A DNA stretch of 64,000 nucleotides from JACRCG01 sp964524835 (GCA_964524835.1 CAZGEG010000002.1:175240-239239); one strand, 5' to 3'. Counted from the stretch's first letter, positions 49,957 to 63,367 are shown. Made by a program: numbers and translations. Notes: generated from the letters alone by a model not told the origin.

Positions 49957-52900
49957 ATGAAATCAATTGTACGCGCGCTGATCACGGCAGTATTTATTCT
50001 GGCTGCAGCCATCTTTTCATCTGCCGATACCGGTACGGCGCAAACGGTGTTGACCAGTTTCGACTTCGATATAGTCGGCGTGGGATTGAAGGTTTCGCCT
50101 GAATACCAGGCTGTGCCGAAGGGGATAGCCAGTAAGGTGAATGCCTCCTTCGAGGCGGCCGGCTTCAATCTGGAAGACCTCGTTGCCCAGCTACCCTCGG
50201 ACTACACGGTACAGGCGGAGCTGTCCGGGCCGTCCTTCCAGACCCCAATGCACCTGGTGACAAAACCTGGAGCCGGGTTCGACCTTCCGACATTGGCGGT
50301 GACAGGGCGCTATACCCTTTCCAACATCCGCCTGGTGGACGGCAACGGTACCACCCTCTTTGGAGCAATGCCACAAATCGTCGCTATTGAATCGATCCCC
50401 GACCCGCTGATCACCAGCGTAACCACCCGCCAGCTGACCGTACAGGAACTGCAGGATCGCGGTGTCACTTTTGACAAGTCCAATTTCACCGCCTATGAAT
50501 TCACCGCCGGTATCGCCACCAGTAGCGGTCAGGTGCCGTTAACTCTTCCGGTAGTCATCCCCACCAGCCAATCGGTGCAGCAAACTCCAACACTTGAGCC
50601 TCCTTCGACTATCTCGCTTCCCCAGCCAAGTTCGGTGACGATCCCTCCTGATGTGCCGCAGACAGCCATCCCCCAGAATCTGGAGGTCAAGCCATTCATG
50701 ATGGAAGTGGATGAACCGGAGAAGGTCGGTAAAATCCAGCTTCCTCCCATCCCCGGAGTGGTAGTAATACCGGGCAATATCGGTTTTCTGCACCAGTATT
50801 TCAGCGCACTGGCGCTGGTATCCAACGGCGCCCCTCTCCAATCGGGACTGACCATCCGTGATGTGAAGACCGCCATCAGTTTTCCGGCGGGCGAGGATCT
50901 GACCGCCGGTACCGACGCACTGCCGGGGGATGACCCCCTGCGCATGGCGAAGGGTCAGAACGGGTATTTTCCCCGCACCATGCCGGTAATGAGCGCCGGT
51001 CCGGACGTCAAGGCCGGAACTGCGGATGATGTCAGCAGCATGCAGCCTGGTGAATCAGGACAGGCCGATTTTACGATCGAGGGACTTAAAGAGGGTACCC
51101 ACAAGGTAGATTTCGATATTACCGCTACCCTCGATGGCCTGCCGATTGGACCGGTAACGCTTAAAGGAAAGGCGAGCGGAGCCGTGCTGGTGCGCAATCC
51201 GGATTTCGCCGTGACCCTCGGTCACCCGGCTACTGTCAGGGCAGGGGAGGAGTACGACCTCTTCATCACCGTGAGCAATACCGGCAAGAGCGTGGCCAAC
51301 CTTGTGTCGGTCGGTCTGGATCCACGAGCGCTCTCCGGCGCAGCATTTGTGGCCGGTGAACCAAACAGCAAGTCCATCGATTCGATCCAGCCCGGCTCTG
51401 CCGCCACGGTCAAATTCCGCCTCAAATCCCAGCGAACCGGAAAGGTGACCGCTACAGCCTTTGAGTCTCCAGAGGTACGCGGCCGCTTTATCCTGCGGGC
51501 CGGGGTAGGGGAGAACGGCATTCCGCTTTCTCCCGACAGCCTGATACTCCCCTATACCGGTAGCCTGCCGTCGGATCTGGTCGTTTCCGCGGTCGGTCTG
51601 CTGGGGCAGGCCTGGAGCGTGGCAACCGCCCCGTCCGGCGCCCTCCCTGCCTCGGTACTCCCCATCACCAAACAGACGGTCACTTCACGTGCCTACGATC
51701 TGTCCGAGGCCGGGCTGCGGATACTGATAGGTGATGACCGGTTAAAAGCGGTCTTCGACCTGATCTTCGACTTCTTCGGTTCAGATGTTTACAACAGGGG
51801 GTTTGACAGCCTGCGCCGCTCGTCTACCATGGGTCTCGATCTGAATCGTGCCCTTGGCGATATCTTCAAAACCGGGATCGATGCCGACGGAATCGTCGCT
51901 TTCCAGGCCGCTCTGGCCGACAAGGTATCCTATCGCCCCGGACATCTCTCGATTGTCAGCAGCGATGCTCCGCTGCGACTGCGCCTGACCGATGCCAGCG
52001 GCAACCAGTCCGGAGGATTGGCCGATACCGCAGCAAGTCTTGCCATTCCTTACGCTGATGTCATTGCCATGGGCGAAAATGACAGCAGCCGTACCAACAT
52101 GATACTTGCCACCCGTCTTGATTCTCCCTCCTACACTCTTGACCTAGCGGCTGAAGACGCAGGTTCGTTCGATCTGGGGATTGTATTGCCCGATGCCGCC
52201 GGAGTGCTGACCCAGTACGTATTCCCGGGAGTCAGCCTCCCAGCCGGGGCGACCGGCACTGTATCAATTCAGCCCGGCAGCGGAACCATCCAGCTGATTC
52301 TCGATGACGACGGCGACGGTGTTACGGATCGCACAGTTGCGCCCACTTCGGTCATCCTGATTCCGGATCACGCTCCGCATATCGTGGCCGCCACCCAGCT
52401 CACCCCCGACTTTGGCCCCGGCGGCGACAAGCATGGCCGTAACGTGGCGGTACTCTTTTCCGAAAGAGTCACCAAGGAGAGTGCCCAGAAGGCTGCCAAT
52501 TACGGTGTTGATGAAAATATCGTCAAACAGGCCGTCCTTCAGCCGGGAAACCGCATGGCCTTCCTGCTGCTGCGTGAAGGCATCGGTCCGTTCTTTGAAC
52601 GTAGTCTGACAGCTAATGGTTTGATCGATCCATCAGGGAAAGGGATGCCCCAGGCTGAAACCCTGCCGATCAGGATCACCGCTGCAGGCCCCGCGGCGGT
52701 GGTGACCGGCACGGTGCGCACGGCCCGCGGCGAACCGGTGCCCAATGCCACTATTCGGCTCTATCAGCTCATCTGGTATCCCGATCCTCTTACCGGAATC
52801 CCGGAACCACGCTATGCACTCTTTACCGAGAAACCGGGCAGCAGTGACGGCAGTTATCGCTTTGAGTATGTCCTGCAGAACGACGATCCGGCCGGACCCT

Positions 52901-55900
52901 TCCAGATCGAGGTAATCAACCCGGCTACCAACGAGGTCGGTAGCCTGACCACCGGAGTTGTCTTCCATGGTCAGCAGTTGCAGCTCGATATCTTCATGAA
53001 GGCGAAAGGAAGCCTTTCCGGCGTTGTGCGCAACGAAGCCGGCAATCCGGTCGGTGGTGCTTCCGTACTTGTCACATCTCTGGTAGACAACCGTAGTCAG
53101 GCCAAGATTACGGATGCTTCGGGAGCTTTCTCTTTCAGTGGTCTGTTGGTTGGTGCCTACAGCCTGAAGGCGGTCAACCAGGCGACCCTGTCCGAGGGGA
53201 GCACCATGGGGACACTGCCGGAGGACGGTACGGCGATGACCCAGGATGTGACGGTCAGACGGGTGGCCGATATCGTGCGCGGCACGGTGGTCGGCAAAGT
53301 GCTGGGGGCTGATGGAATTACCCCTCGCGGTGGCGTGATCGTCATCGTCACTGGACCCAATTACCAGAACTGGCAACGTACCGGCGCTGACGGCGGCTTC
53401 AGCTTCAGCGGTGTTTATGCGGGAACGATCACGGTAAAAGCACGTGACGACAACAGTGGTGAACAAAGCGAATCCGGAGGTGTCATATCCACCTCCGGGC
53501 AGATCATCACGCTGAACGTGATCATGAAGGGTACCGGCACAGTGTCCGGCCAGGTCAAAAGGGATGACGGCAAATCGGCCGAAGGACTCTATGTCGTCGT
53601 CAGGCCGAGCCAGGGACAGCAGCGGGTTCTCCTGACCGATGCAACAGGCTCTTTCCGGGTCGATAACCTGCCGATCGGCAATGTCGGCATTGATATCATC
53701 GATCCGCGCGACTTCAATCGCACCGTCGCGTCGGGTACCGTAACCATCCTGTCGGCCGGGAACACGGCCGACATCTCACTGTTCGTGCCGCTCAAGGCGA
53801 TGGCGGTCGGGACCATTCAGGGAACCGTCTATCACCGCGACGGCACACCTTGGGCAAATGCACCGATCAAGCGCGTGGTCGATTCTTCTCATTATTACAG
53901 CCTGCAGGCCGACAGCGCCGGTAAGTTTATCATTCCCAACCTGTCGCTGGGTGGCTATACCCTGACGGTGGTTGCCGGCAACGAAATTATCAACGCCTCC
54001 ACCGATCTCTGGTACGACACCCAGGTGCGCACGCTGGAACTGCGTCCGGTCGGTGTCGGCTCTGTAACCGGCACCACCTGGGACGATGCCGCCAAAACGA
54101 TGCCCACCGGCGCCGATATTGCTTTCTACTCCACCAAACCCAACCTGGTGGGAGTGCTGGGATACGATACCGACAATCCTACCGTGGTCAAGAGCGATCC
54201 GCAGACCGGCCGCTTCTCGTTTGCCAATGTCCTGCAGGGGAGCTTCACGGTATCTTCCTCCAACATCTTCCGCCCTACGCCGGTCTCAGCCGGAGGGAAG
54301 ATCGAGTCGCACGGCCAGGTGGTCAACGTGGACCTGTCGCTCAAAGGGTCTCCACCGGTTCCAGGCGGCCCGCCTCCGGTCAACCAGCCCGGCTCCGTTT
54401 CCGGTAAGGTTCTGTTGCCTGACGGCAGTGCTGCCGGCAAGGATGTGCGCGTGACGCTGAACTTCGGCGGTGCCGATGTTACCGTGACTACCGACGAGCA
54501 GGGACTGTTCCATTTTGCCCCGATCATTCCGTCGGGCAACAAGCCGATTTTCGCCGAGGATCCGATTACCACGCTCAAATGGAAAGGGAACGTCACCGTA
54601 CCATCCGGACTGGACGTGCCGATCACCATCAAGCTTCTCGGTCGGGGCACGGTCACCGTAAAAGTTCTGAGCGCTACCGGCGCTGCCGTGCCGAACGCCG
54701 ATATTACCCTCGCCGGCACCGGTTATCCGAACGACTCGGCCAGTGGAACCAGTGATGCTGCCGGACAGGCGCTTTTTGCCAACCTCTCCGAAGGGAGCTA
54801 CGCGATTTCGGCAAGCGGTAACGGCAGTATCGCCGGGCTCAGCGGCCGCAACCAGGTATTCATCCCCGGCGACAAGGCGAGTGTCACGGCCGAGGTGCGT
54901 CTTGCGGCCTCCGCCACGGTGACCGGCCGCTTCCTGAAAGCCGACGGCGTGACCCCGATCGTCGGCGGGCAGGTTACCCTGAAACGAAACGCCCAGGCCA
55001 TTGCCTATGCATCCAGCTCTTCAGACCCTGCCGACCCGGGGCGTTTCCGGATGGAATACGTTCCGCTGGGCGACTTTACGGTGGAAGGATTTGACCCGGT
55101 CACCGAACGTCGCGGGATGGGAGCCGGCCGCCTCAATGCCGATGGCGAGACGGTTGCCGCCGATGTGGTGGTGACGCCGCGCGGGTCGGTCAAAGGTACG
55201 GTACTCAATTACGGCGGTACTGCTCCCGTTGCCGGGGCTCCTGTTTCAATCTCGGTCAGCGGTGTAACCGGTTTCAATCTTTCCTCGGTCAGTGCACCGG
55301 ACGGTAATTTCTTCTACAGCGGCGTACCGGCCGGACGTTACACGGTCATCGCTACCGATCCATCCAATGGACTGCGCGGTCAGACGAGTGGAACACTCTC
55401 CTACGAGAACGAAACGGCCGCGTCCCAGGTGCGTATCGCTGCAACCGGTTCCATCGAAGGACGGGTGTTGATGCCTGATAGAACAACCCCGGTCACCACC
55501 GCCACGGTCCGCCTTAACGGCGGAACACCACAGCAGGTGAATCCGGAAACAGCAACCTTCCGCTACGACAACCTGGCGGCTGGTAGTTTCTACACAGTGT
55601 CCACATCACAACCAAACACCCGCCGTACCGGTTCCTCTGTTGCAACCATAACCCGCGACCTGGAAGTTGCCAACGGCGACATCATCCTGGGAGGGGTCGG
55701 GACCGTCAGCGGTACGGTGCTCGATTCGGACGGCACTGCGCCGCTCTCCGGCGCCAAGGTGGAGCTACGCTTCAGTGGCGGCACACTGACAGACTATACC
55801 GCCGATAACGGCAGCTTCACTTTCGGCGACATTCCCACCGGCTCGTTCACGCTGATTGCCTCCCATGCCCTGCGCACAACCGGTGCCTCGCAAAACGGGT

Positions 55901-58900
55901 ATCTGCAGAATGAGGGACAGGTGGCGGTAGTTAACATGGTGCTGGGTCCGGTGGGATCGGTCAAAACGACCGTGCTCCTCGCAGACGGTGTCACTCCCTC
56001 ACGCGGCGGCGGCATCCGCATTTCCACCAACACCGGCCGCATCCTGACCGGTATAACCGACTCCAACGGTCAGTACACTTTCAACAACATCCCTGTCCCC
56101 TGCACGATCTCGCTCTACGTTGAGGATGCCGCAGGTACAGGCATCGGCCGAGCCATCGGAGTGCTGGATCACAACGGCCAGTTGCTGGATCTCGGCACCA
56201 TCGTCCTGGACGACAAGCCGATCTACGTCACCGGTGTTAACCCGGCTCCGGGCTCCGTAAATGTGCCGATCAACCAGACCATGCGGGTGACCTTTTCCGA
56301 ACCGGCCGATCCTTCGACTCTCAACAGTTCAAACATCTATCTTGCCCAGGGTTCTACCAAGGTCGCCGGGATACTCCAACTAGAAAGCAACAACAGCGGA
56401 GTGACCTTCACCCCTGCCGCAGCGCTTAAAGGTTTTACCCTCTACACGCTGGTTGTTACAGAATCCGTAACCGACCGGGTTGGGCGTAAACTGGCCCTGC
56501 CGCAAAGCGTTTCCTTCACCACGGTGGACAATATTCCTCCGGCCATCACCTCTGTTTCTCCGGTCAACGGCACACTTCAGGTGGCAAACGACGCAGTGGT
56601 GCGCGTGACGTTCAGTGAAGTGGTCGATCCGAGCACGTTGGACGGCATCATCCTGACCTCCGGTGGAGTGGCCGTGGCCGCCCGCATCGACCTGATCCAG
56701 AACGGCACGGTGGTGGCAGTCACGCCGCTGGAGCCGCTCGTCTATAATCGCAGCTATATGGTAACAGCAAGCGGTGTGCGGGACATGGTCGGTAATGTGT
56801 TGCCCGGCTCATTGCAGGCAACATTTGCCACCGTCGATACCATCGCGCCGACGATCAGTCAGCTTAGTGTTCCGGCGTCCAGCGATCTGATCAAGGGGAA
56901 CAGCATTCTGGTCATCCCCCAGATTGCAGATACCGATACGGCATTCGTAGACTTCTATGCCGATAGCGTGCGCAGGGCGACCGTTACCTCAGCACCGTTT
57001 ACCATGGTCCTGACTCTGGATAAGGTAGGATCGATCAATATCAAAGCGGTTGCCCAGGACAAAATGGGGAACCGGGGCATCCCTACTTTCCTCGATCTCG
57101 ATGTCAAGGCAGATACGCCGCCACAGGTTGCTATCACATCCCCGGTTGATGGCAGCACGGTATCGACCGGCGCAATCCTGACGGTAGCAGTCCAGGCGAC
57201 GGACGACCTTTTCGCCAAAGATATCACCCTGACCGCCAACGGTGAACTGGTTGCCACCCAGACCAAGAGCAACAGCTTCGGCAAAAGCTTTGTCACGAGC
57301 TTTACCTTCACGCTGCCGACAACTATTACCCAGGGTGGTACGATCACTCTCACTGCAACCGCGAAGGACAGCGGCGGTAATATCAGCACAGCGGCAATGA
57401 AGACTATTACCGTGCTTGACGTCATATCTCCAACCGTCACCGGGCTTACCAGCCCGGGACAGACAACACTCTACAAGCCGGGTGAAACCGGCAGCGCAAC
57501 GGTCACCGCCACAGACAATGTGGGCGTGGCAAGTATCACCTGCAATACGGTCGGCGCGACAGGAGGGAGCCATACCTTTACTTTTGCTCCTCCTCTTACA
57601 ACCGTTAGCCGCAACTTCACCTTTGTAACCCCAACTGACGCCGTTTCCAATGCGTCGATCCAGCTCTCCTGCTCTGCCGTCGATGCCGCCGGCAACAGCA
57701 CGAGCAAGAGCATCAATCTTCAGGTGGCTGATGTAGTAGTACCTCAAGTAACGATCACCTCCCCGACCGAGGGGAGTACGGTCAATACAGGTGCAACCTT
57801 GACGGTAACCGTTGTTGGAACCGACGACCTGGCTGTGAAGGAGATTACCCTGACCGCCGCCGGTGAGGTTGTTTCCACCCAGACGAAGACGAACAGCTCC
57901 GGCAAGAGTTTTACCGCAAGCTTTACCCTTGCCGTGTCGGCGACCATTACCCAGGGTGGCAGCGTTCAGCTTGCTGCCACGGTCAGGGATACAACCGGCA
58001 ACGTCAGCCAGACTTTGCTCCGTACCGTGACGGTGCGGGATGGTATTGCGCCGACGGTTAATGCCCTGACCAGCCCCGGCCAGACGACCCTCTACAAACC
58101 GGGTGAAACCGGCAGCGCCACGGTCTCCGCTGCTGACAATATGGGGGTGGCGAGCATCGTTTGTGTCCCCACCGGCGCAACAGCAGGGGATCTGACTTTT
58201 ACCTTCGCTCCTCCTGTCACGTCTGCGAGCCGTACCTTCGCGTTCCAGACGCCGGTTGACGCAGCTTCCAATGCGCCGATCCAGCTCTCCTGTACCGCCA
58301 CCGACGCAGCCGGCAACAGCACAAGCAAGAGCATCATCCTTCAGGTGGCAGACGTTGTAGTCCCTCAAGTAATCATCACCTCACCGGCTGAGGGGGGTAC
58401 AGTTAGTACCGGCGCAACCTTGACGGTAAACGTTCAGGGGACGGATGACCTGGCTGTGAAGGAAATCACCCTGGCCGCCGCAGGGGAGGTCGTATCTACT
58501 CAGACAAAGACGAATAGCTCTGGCAAGAGTTTCACCGGAAGCTTCTCTCTTGCCGTGCCGACGACTATAACCCAGGGTGGTAGCATTCAACTCGCTGCCA
58601 CAGTAAAGGACATGGCCGGCAACGTCAGCCAGACAGTACTCCGCAGCATAACGGTGCGTGATGGCACTGCCCCGACGGTTACCACCCTGACCAGCCCCGG
58701 TCAGGTAATTCTGTATAAGCCGGGTGAAAACGGGAGCGCCACCATAGTTGCATCTGACAACATGGGTGTAGTTAGTATCAACTGTACGGCTACCGGTGCG
58801 TCAACAACAAGTCAAGTTTTCACACTCTTCCCGTCGCAGACGCAGACGCAGATTACCCAAGAGTTTGCTTTCCAGGTGGCGGCCAATGCCGGGCCGTATG

Positions 58901-61474
58901 CTGCAATCGGCATTACCTGTACCGCCGTTGACGGTGCGGGGAACCAGGGGAGCAAAACACTGAACCTTACGGTTGCCGATGTTGTGTCACCGCAGGTGGC
59001 ATGGGCATTACCCGCAAACAATGCCATCAACGTACCGGTTAACGCTTCCGTCACGGTCACTTTTGACGGACCACTCGCGGCGGCCACGGTGAACGGCGCG
59101 TCGGTCGGCTTGACGGTTGCCTCAGGTGGTCAGGCAGTGCCGGGGGCAGTCTCACTTGCCTCCGACCGGAAGGATGTCACCTTCAAACCGACGTTGCCGC
59201 TTGTTGCCGGTACCGACTATCTCCTGACCGTCGCTACGGCGGTAACCGACGATGCGGGGAATGCTCTTTCAGCGCCGTATCTGCTGAGCTTCACCACTGA
59301 CGGTGCTCCGCCGGTTGTAGGATCAGTCTCCCCGGCTTCCGGGAGTATTGATGTACCGGTCGGTTCTGCAGTCAGCGTTGTCTTTGCCGAACAGATCGAC
59401 TCGGCGTCAGTAACTGCCGATCTGGTATCGCTCACCTCCATCAGCGGCCAGGTTCCAGGTTCATTGACAGTGTCCTCCGATGGTCTCTCACTAACCTTCA
59501 AGCCGTATAACCAGCTTGGCTATTCAAGGCTCTATACCTTCACCCTCAAGGCCGGGGTGCGCGATATCTCCGGCAATGCCACCACCAGCAATCTGACCGC
59601 CACCTTTTCCACCCAGAGCACGGATTCCTATCTTGTTGGCTACTGGCCGATGGATGGTGACTGGACCGATTATTCCGGGAATGGGAATCATGGCACGGCG
59701 AATGGCGGGGCTGCATTCTCGTCGGATAAGGTTGTGGGGACGCAGGCGGGGAGTTTCAATGGGACCAACAGCTATGTTTCGATGGGGGCCTCTACCTCGA
59801 TGGTAATGACCTCGCAGATGACGGTATCTGCTTGGATTTATTCTACCGGTCCCGGGAGCGATGCAAAGTATGGTGGAGTCATTGTTAACAAGGAAGGCGA
59901 ATACGAAATCGTTCGCTTCCCGGATGGGACCATTCGGTATGCAATTGACACGGCAATGGCTAACTCATCTCCTGGATGGTCGACTTGGATTAATACAAAT
60001 TTTGTAGCACCCTTGAATACTTGGACTCACGTAGTGTGGACCTATAGTGCCTCTGAAGGAAAACTCAATGTGTATGGAAACGGTAAGCTTGTTTCATCAA
60101 CATCAGGAAGTGGAAATATCGGTGACTATCACACCAATTGGAATGAATTGAGAATAGGCGGCAGACAAGGTATTGCTCAGTTTTTTAGTGGAATTATAGA
60201 TGAAGTGTCTCTGTTTAAACGTTCGCTGATGTCTGAAGACGTAGTTGAACTCTATAACTCGGCGCTTTCCTCTGACCGCTCACCACCTGTTGCACCCACG
60301 GTGGATCCGGTCGCTTCACCCACCTACAGTAGTCAGATCGTTCTGCGTGGCACCAAAGAAGCCGGATCATCTATCCGCGTTAACGGCAAACAGATTGTCG
60401 CCCATGATGTCAACACAATATGGCAGGCTGTTTATACTTTGGCTCTGGGCCAGAACCTGCTGGATGTTTCCAGTCGCGACCTGGCTGGAAATGTTAGCCC
60501 TGTGGTGAATCTGGTTGTGGATCTGCTCCCGGCAAATCCAGGCGACCCGGTCCCCTCCAAACCGGCCGTAACTCTTGTTTCCCCCGCCCAAGCGCTCAAA
60601 TACAAGCCGGGTGAAACTGGAACTGCCACGGTAACGGCAACAAATACAGATGGCATTGCAAAACTTACCTGCGTCGCCACCGGTGCGGTCAGCGATGGCA
60701 CACTTGTTGAGATAGTCGACCCGCCGCAGACAGAGGCAACCAGGCAGTTCACCTTCCAGGTCGCATCCGACGCAGTTCCCTATGCACCTTACCGACTTTC
60801 CTGCATCGCCGAAACGGTTGCTGGAGCATTCGGCATTAGTAATATCGACCTTCAGGTGGCGGATGTCGTACCAGCCACGGTAACGGGTTCTTCTATCGCC
60901 AATAATGCCACTGGTGTTATTGCGACTCTTCCGATTTCGGTCACTTTCAATGAAGCGATGCTGGCAGCCAGTATTACCAATGATACGGTTCAGATGCGCC
61001 GCGCTGATAGTGGCGCAGTTGTTGCCGGAGCTAGTGTCCTTTCGACGGACGGGAAAACTCTGACATTTACCCCGGCAATAGCCTTGGAATGCTCTACCTC
61101 CTATCAGTTTGTGATTCATGGAGTGAGTGACCTAGGTGGCAACGGCATTGATTACAATATTAATTTTTCAACGCAGGCTCTTGTTGATTTGTTGATTGAG
61201 AACAAAGGCACCTCAGCTGCGCCGTATCCAGTAAACACTGGGCGCTACGGCAATGTGACCATCAAAAACAGCTATGTGGTGTTTGTCGGTTCTGTTGCGG
61301 CTAATGCTGTCAGTTTAATGAGCAACTCAATCCTCAGTCACAACGCCACCGGTTTAACCGGTGCAGAGCGGCTTGATCTGACGGTGGCGGGAACGTTTGT
61401 AATCGACTCGACTTCGAAAATTGACGTGAGCAGCAAGGGTTACCTTGGCGGTTACCAGGGTGGCAACAATGCTG
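49957..61474 (+). CDS. Giant secreted multidomain protein, N-terminal part (up to the gap)
   Basis: 3,839 complete codons before the N run. Start ATG 49957 gives a signal peptide (SIVRALITAVFILAAAIFSSADTGTA). Domain order by residue: an unknown N-terminal region (30-410); a CARDB-like segment (about 411-500); an unknown section; about thirteen CarboxypepD_reg/Cna-B-like beta-sandwich repeats (about 914-2085) with starts such as VVTGTVRTARGEPVPNATIRL; Big_5-type Ig-like domains (2086-2290); three near-identical 207-residue Ig-like repeats (2384-3010); two more Big_5 domains; a LamG-like domain (about 3223-3437); more Ig-like segments; and a Gly-rich start of repeats. Such proteins work at the cell surface as adhesins or matrix proteins. 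No anchor or export partner is seen. Confidence 0.85.
57121..58983 (+). repeat. Three 621-bp tandem repeats inside the giant gene
   Basis: Units begin at 57121, 57742 and 58363 (CCACAGGTTG, then CCTCAAGTAA twice), exactly 621 bases or 207 codons apart. Each encodes two Ig-like modules, the second holding KPGETGSATV and ending SKSINLQVADVV or similar. Units two and three are the most alike. A diverged further copy of the second module (KYKPGETGTATVTA) lies after the LamG-like domain. Confidence 0.9.
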
Positions 61475-61574
61475 NNNNNNNNNNNNNNNNNNNNNNNNNN
61501 NNNNNNNNNNNNNNNNNNNNNNNNNNNNNNNNNNNNNNNNNNNNNNNNNNNNNNNNNNNNNNNNNNNNNNNNNN
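61475..61574. other. Assembly gap (100 N)
   Basis: Exactly 100 N, the conventional size for a gap of unknown length. It interrupts the Gly-rich repeats of the giant gene; comparison with the next repeat suggests about 318 bases are missing (see findings). Confidence 0.99.
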
Positions 61575-63202
61575 ACGCGCGTGGCGGTTCTGCTACCTAT
61601 AACACGAACTATGGTTCCGGCGGTGGTGGCCGTATTGCCATCTACTACAACAGCATGACCCTGCCCACTGCCAACATACTCGCCAACGGCGGTAAGAGCG
61701 GTGACGGCAGCAACAGTGCCCGCAATGGCGGCGCAGGAACTATTTACCTGAAGAATAACGCAAACACCAAAGCCGACTTGATCATCAACAACGGCGGCGT
61801 TACGACAACCAGATCAACCCCGATCCCCGGCGGTGATTACCGGATCTACGACGTAATCGGCGGGGCGGTGGTCAGCGCGAGCGGCCCGATCACCAGCGAG
61901 AATGAAACCATCATCAAGGATACCCAGGTGACCATCGACGGCGATTATTTGGCACCGCGCAACCTGACCCTCCTCAACAGCACGGTTACCGTTTCCGGTA
62001 TTGCTACAATTCCGGGCAACCTGCTGATGACCAACAGCACCATGTCGGTCAGAAACAACCTGAACGTCACCGGCACGATTACCGCTCAGAGCGGCAGCAT
62101 TCTGACCCACGAAGCGGCAACAAGCTGGACCCAATACGGTCTCGATATCAAGGCCGCAGGGGTCACCATCGACTCCACCTCGAAGATCGACGTCAAAGGG
62201 AAGGGGTATCTGGGAGGCTTGCAGGGAGACAACGGCAGTGATGTCGGCAGGACATTCGGAAACAGTATTGATGGAGGCAGCGCAGCCGGCAACGGCGGCA
62301 GCCTTGGCGGAATCGGCGGCGGCATCGCCGGGACTACTGCGGCGGGTTACGGCTCCGTCATTAACCCGGCCGAGCTTGGCAGCGGCGGTGGCGGCGATCT
62401 AGTCGTTCCTGCTTCCGGCGGCAACGGCGGCGGTTTAGTCAAGCTTACCGCTCCGATCCTTACCCTGAACGGCTCCATCAATGCCGACGGCATGGATTCC
62501 ATCGTCGGCGCTGGGAGCGGCGGCTCAATCCGGCTGGATGTCACCACCATCAGCGGCAGCGGTTCCATCACCGCACGTGGTGGCAACGGCGGCTCGGCAG
62601 GGGCGGGTGGTGGCCGGATCGCGCTTTACTATACCTCCAACAGTATCCCAACGGCGAACATCAGCGCCTCCGGCGGTGCAGGCGGCGACGGCAGCGTCGT
62701 TACCCGCAACGGCGGGGCTGGTACGGTCTACCTCAAACAGAGCTCCAAGGCATATGCGGATCTGGTCATCAACAACCGTGGACTTGACAGCGCTCCCGAC
62801 TCAACGCGGTTGAAATCGGCGGGGAAGGGGACCATCACCGTCATCACCGGCAGCAGCCTGATGCAGGGCACTACCCTCTGGGGAGCTTCCCTGCTGAAAG
62901 GGTACTGGATCAACCCGAATATACTCCAGTCCGGTTTCTTCAAAATTCTGGACAACAGTGCGGACACCATATTCATCAATCCTGCCGACGGCAATCTGAA
63001 CTCCCTCGCCGTAGTCGGCGACAGTTTCAGCGGTGTCTATGCTCTTAATTCACTGTCGGTACTCGGCAAGGCCCACCTCTCCACCGATGAACAGTTCAAC
63101 ATCGTCGGTGACGCGTCGATCGACGATGCCACCGTCGTGGCGGGTGAACTATATGCGGGCAGAACTGTGCTGACCAATGGGGGGCTGTTTGAGAGGCGGT
63201 GA
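61575..63202 (+). CDS. Giant secreted protein, C-terminal part (after the gap)
   Basis: About 540 residues in a frame different from that before the gap, which only means the N run has the wrong length. Gly-rich repeats have the pattern GGGGRIAIYYNSMTLPTANI, then GGAGTIYLK and ADLIINN, repeated as GGRIALYYTSNSIPTANI, GGAGTVYLK and ADLVINN. Between them stretches of beta-type sequence (LTLLNSTVTVSGIATIPGNL) look like a beta-helix or hemagglutinin-type stalk. It ends LTNGGLFERR with no sorting or barrel domain, 11 bases before a REP element. Confidence 0.85.
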
Positions 63203-63213
63203 AAGGCAACACC

Positions 63214-63328
63214 GTAGGGGCGCATTGCATGCGCCCGAATTTCGGCATGCGCCCGCCTTTCGGCATTCGCCCTGATTTCGGATATGCGACCGGACCAGCA
63301 AAACAGGGCGCATGCAATGCGCCCCTAC
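63214..63328. repeat. REP pair (REPIN-like) after the giant gene
   Basis: A perfect 23-bp inverted repeat, from GTAGGGGCGCATTGC (63214-63236) to GCAATGCGCCCCTAC (63306-63328), encloses a short spacer holding three degenerate TTTCGGCATGCGCCC-like units. This is the layout of paired REP sequences mobilised by RAYT transposases, and a RAYT-type gene follows. Confidence 0.85.
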
Positions 63329-63367
63329 GAATAAAAATTTGTAAATTGGTGCCATCAGGACATTGTC

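Noticed and set aside
56989..58368. 459-codon open frame on the minus strand within the giant gene
   Set aside because: It mirrors the 621-bp repeats of the plus-strand gene, has no recognisable domain, and the plus frame has clear protein repeats; it is a shadow frame.
61445..63202. Separate gene starting just before the N run
   Set aside because: The start arises only because the gap length is arbitrary; the repeats on both sides belong to one protein.
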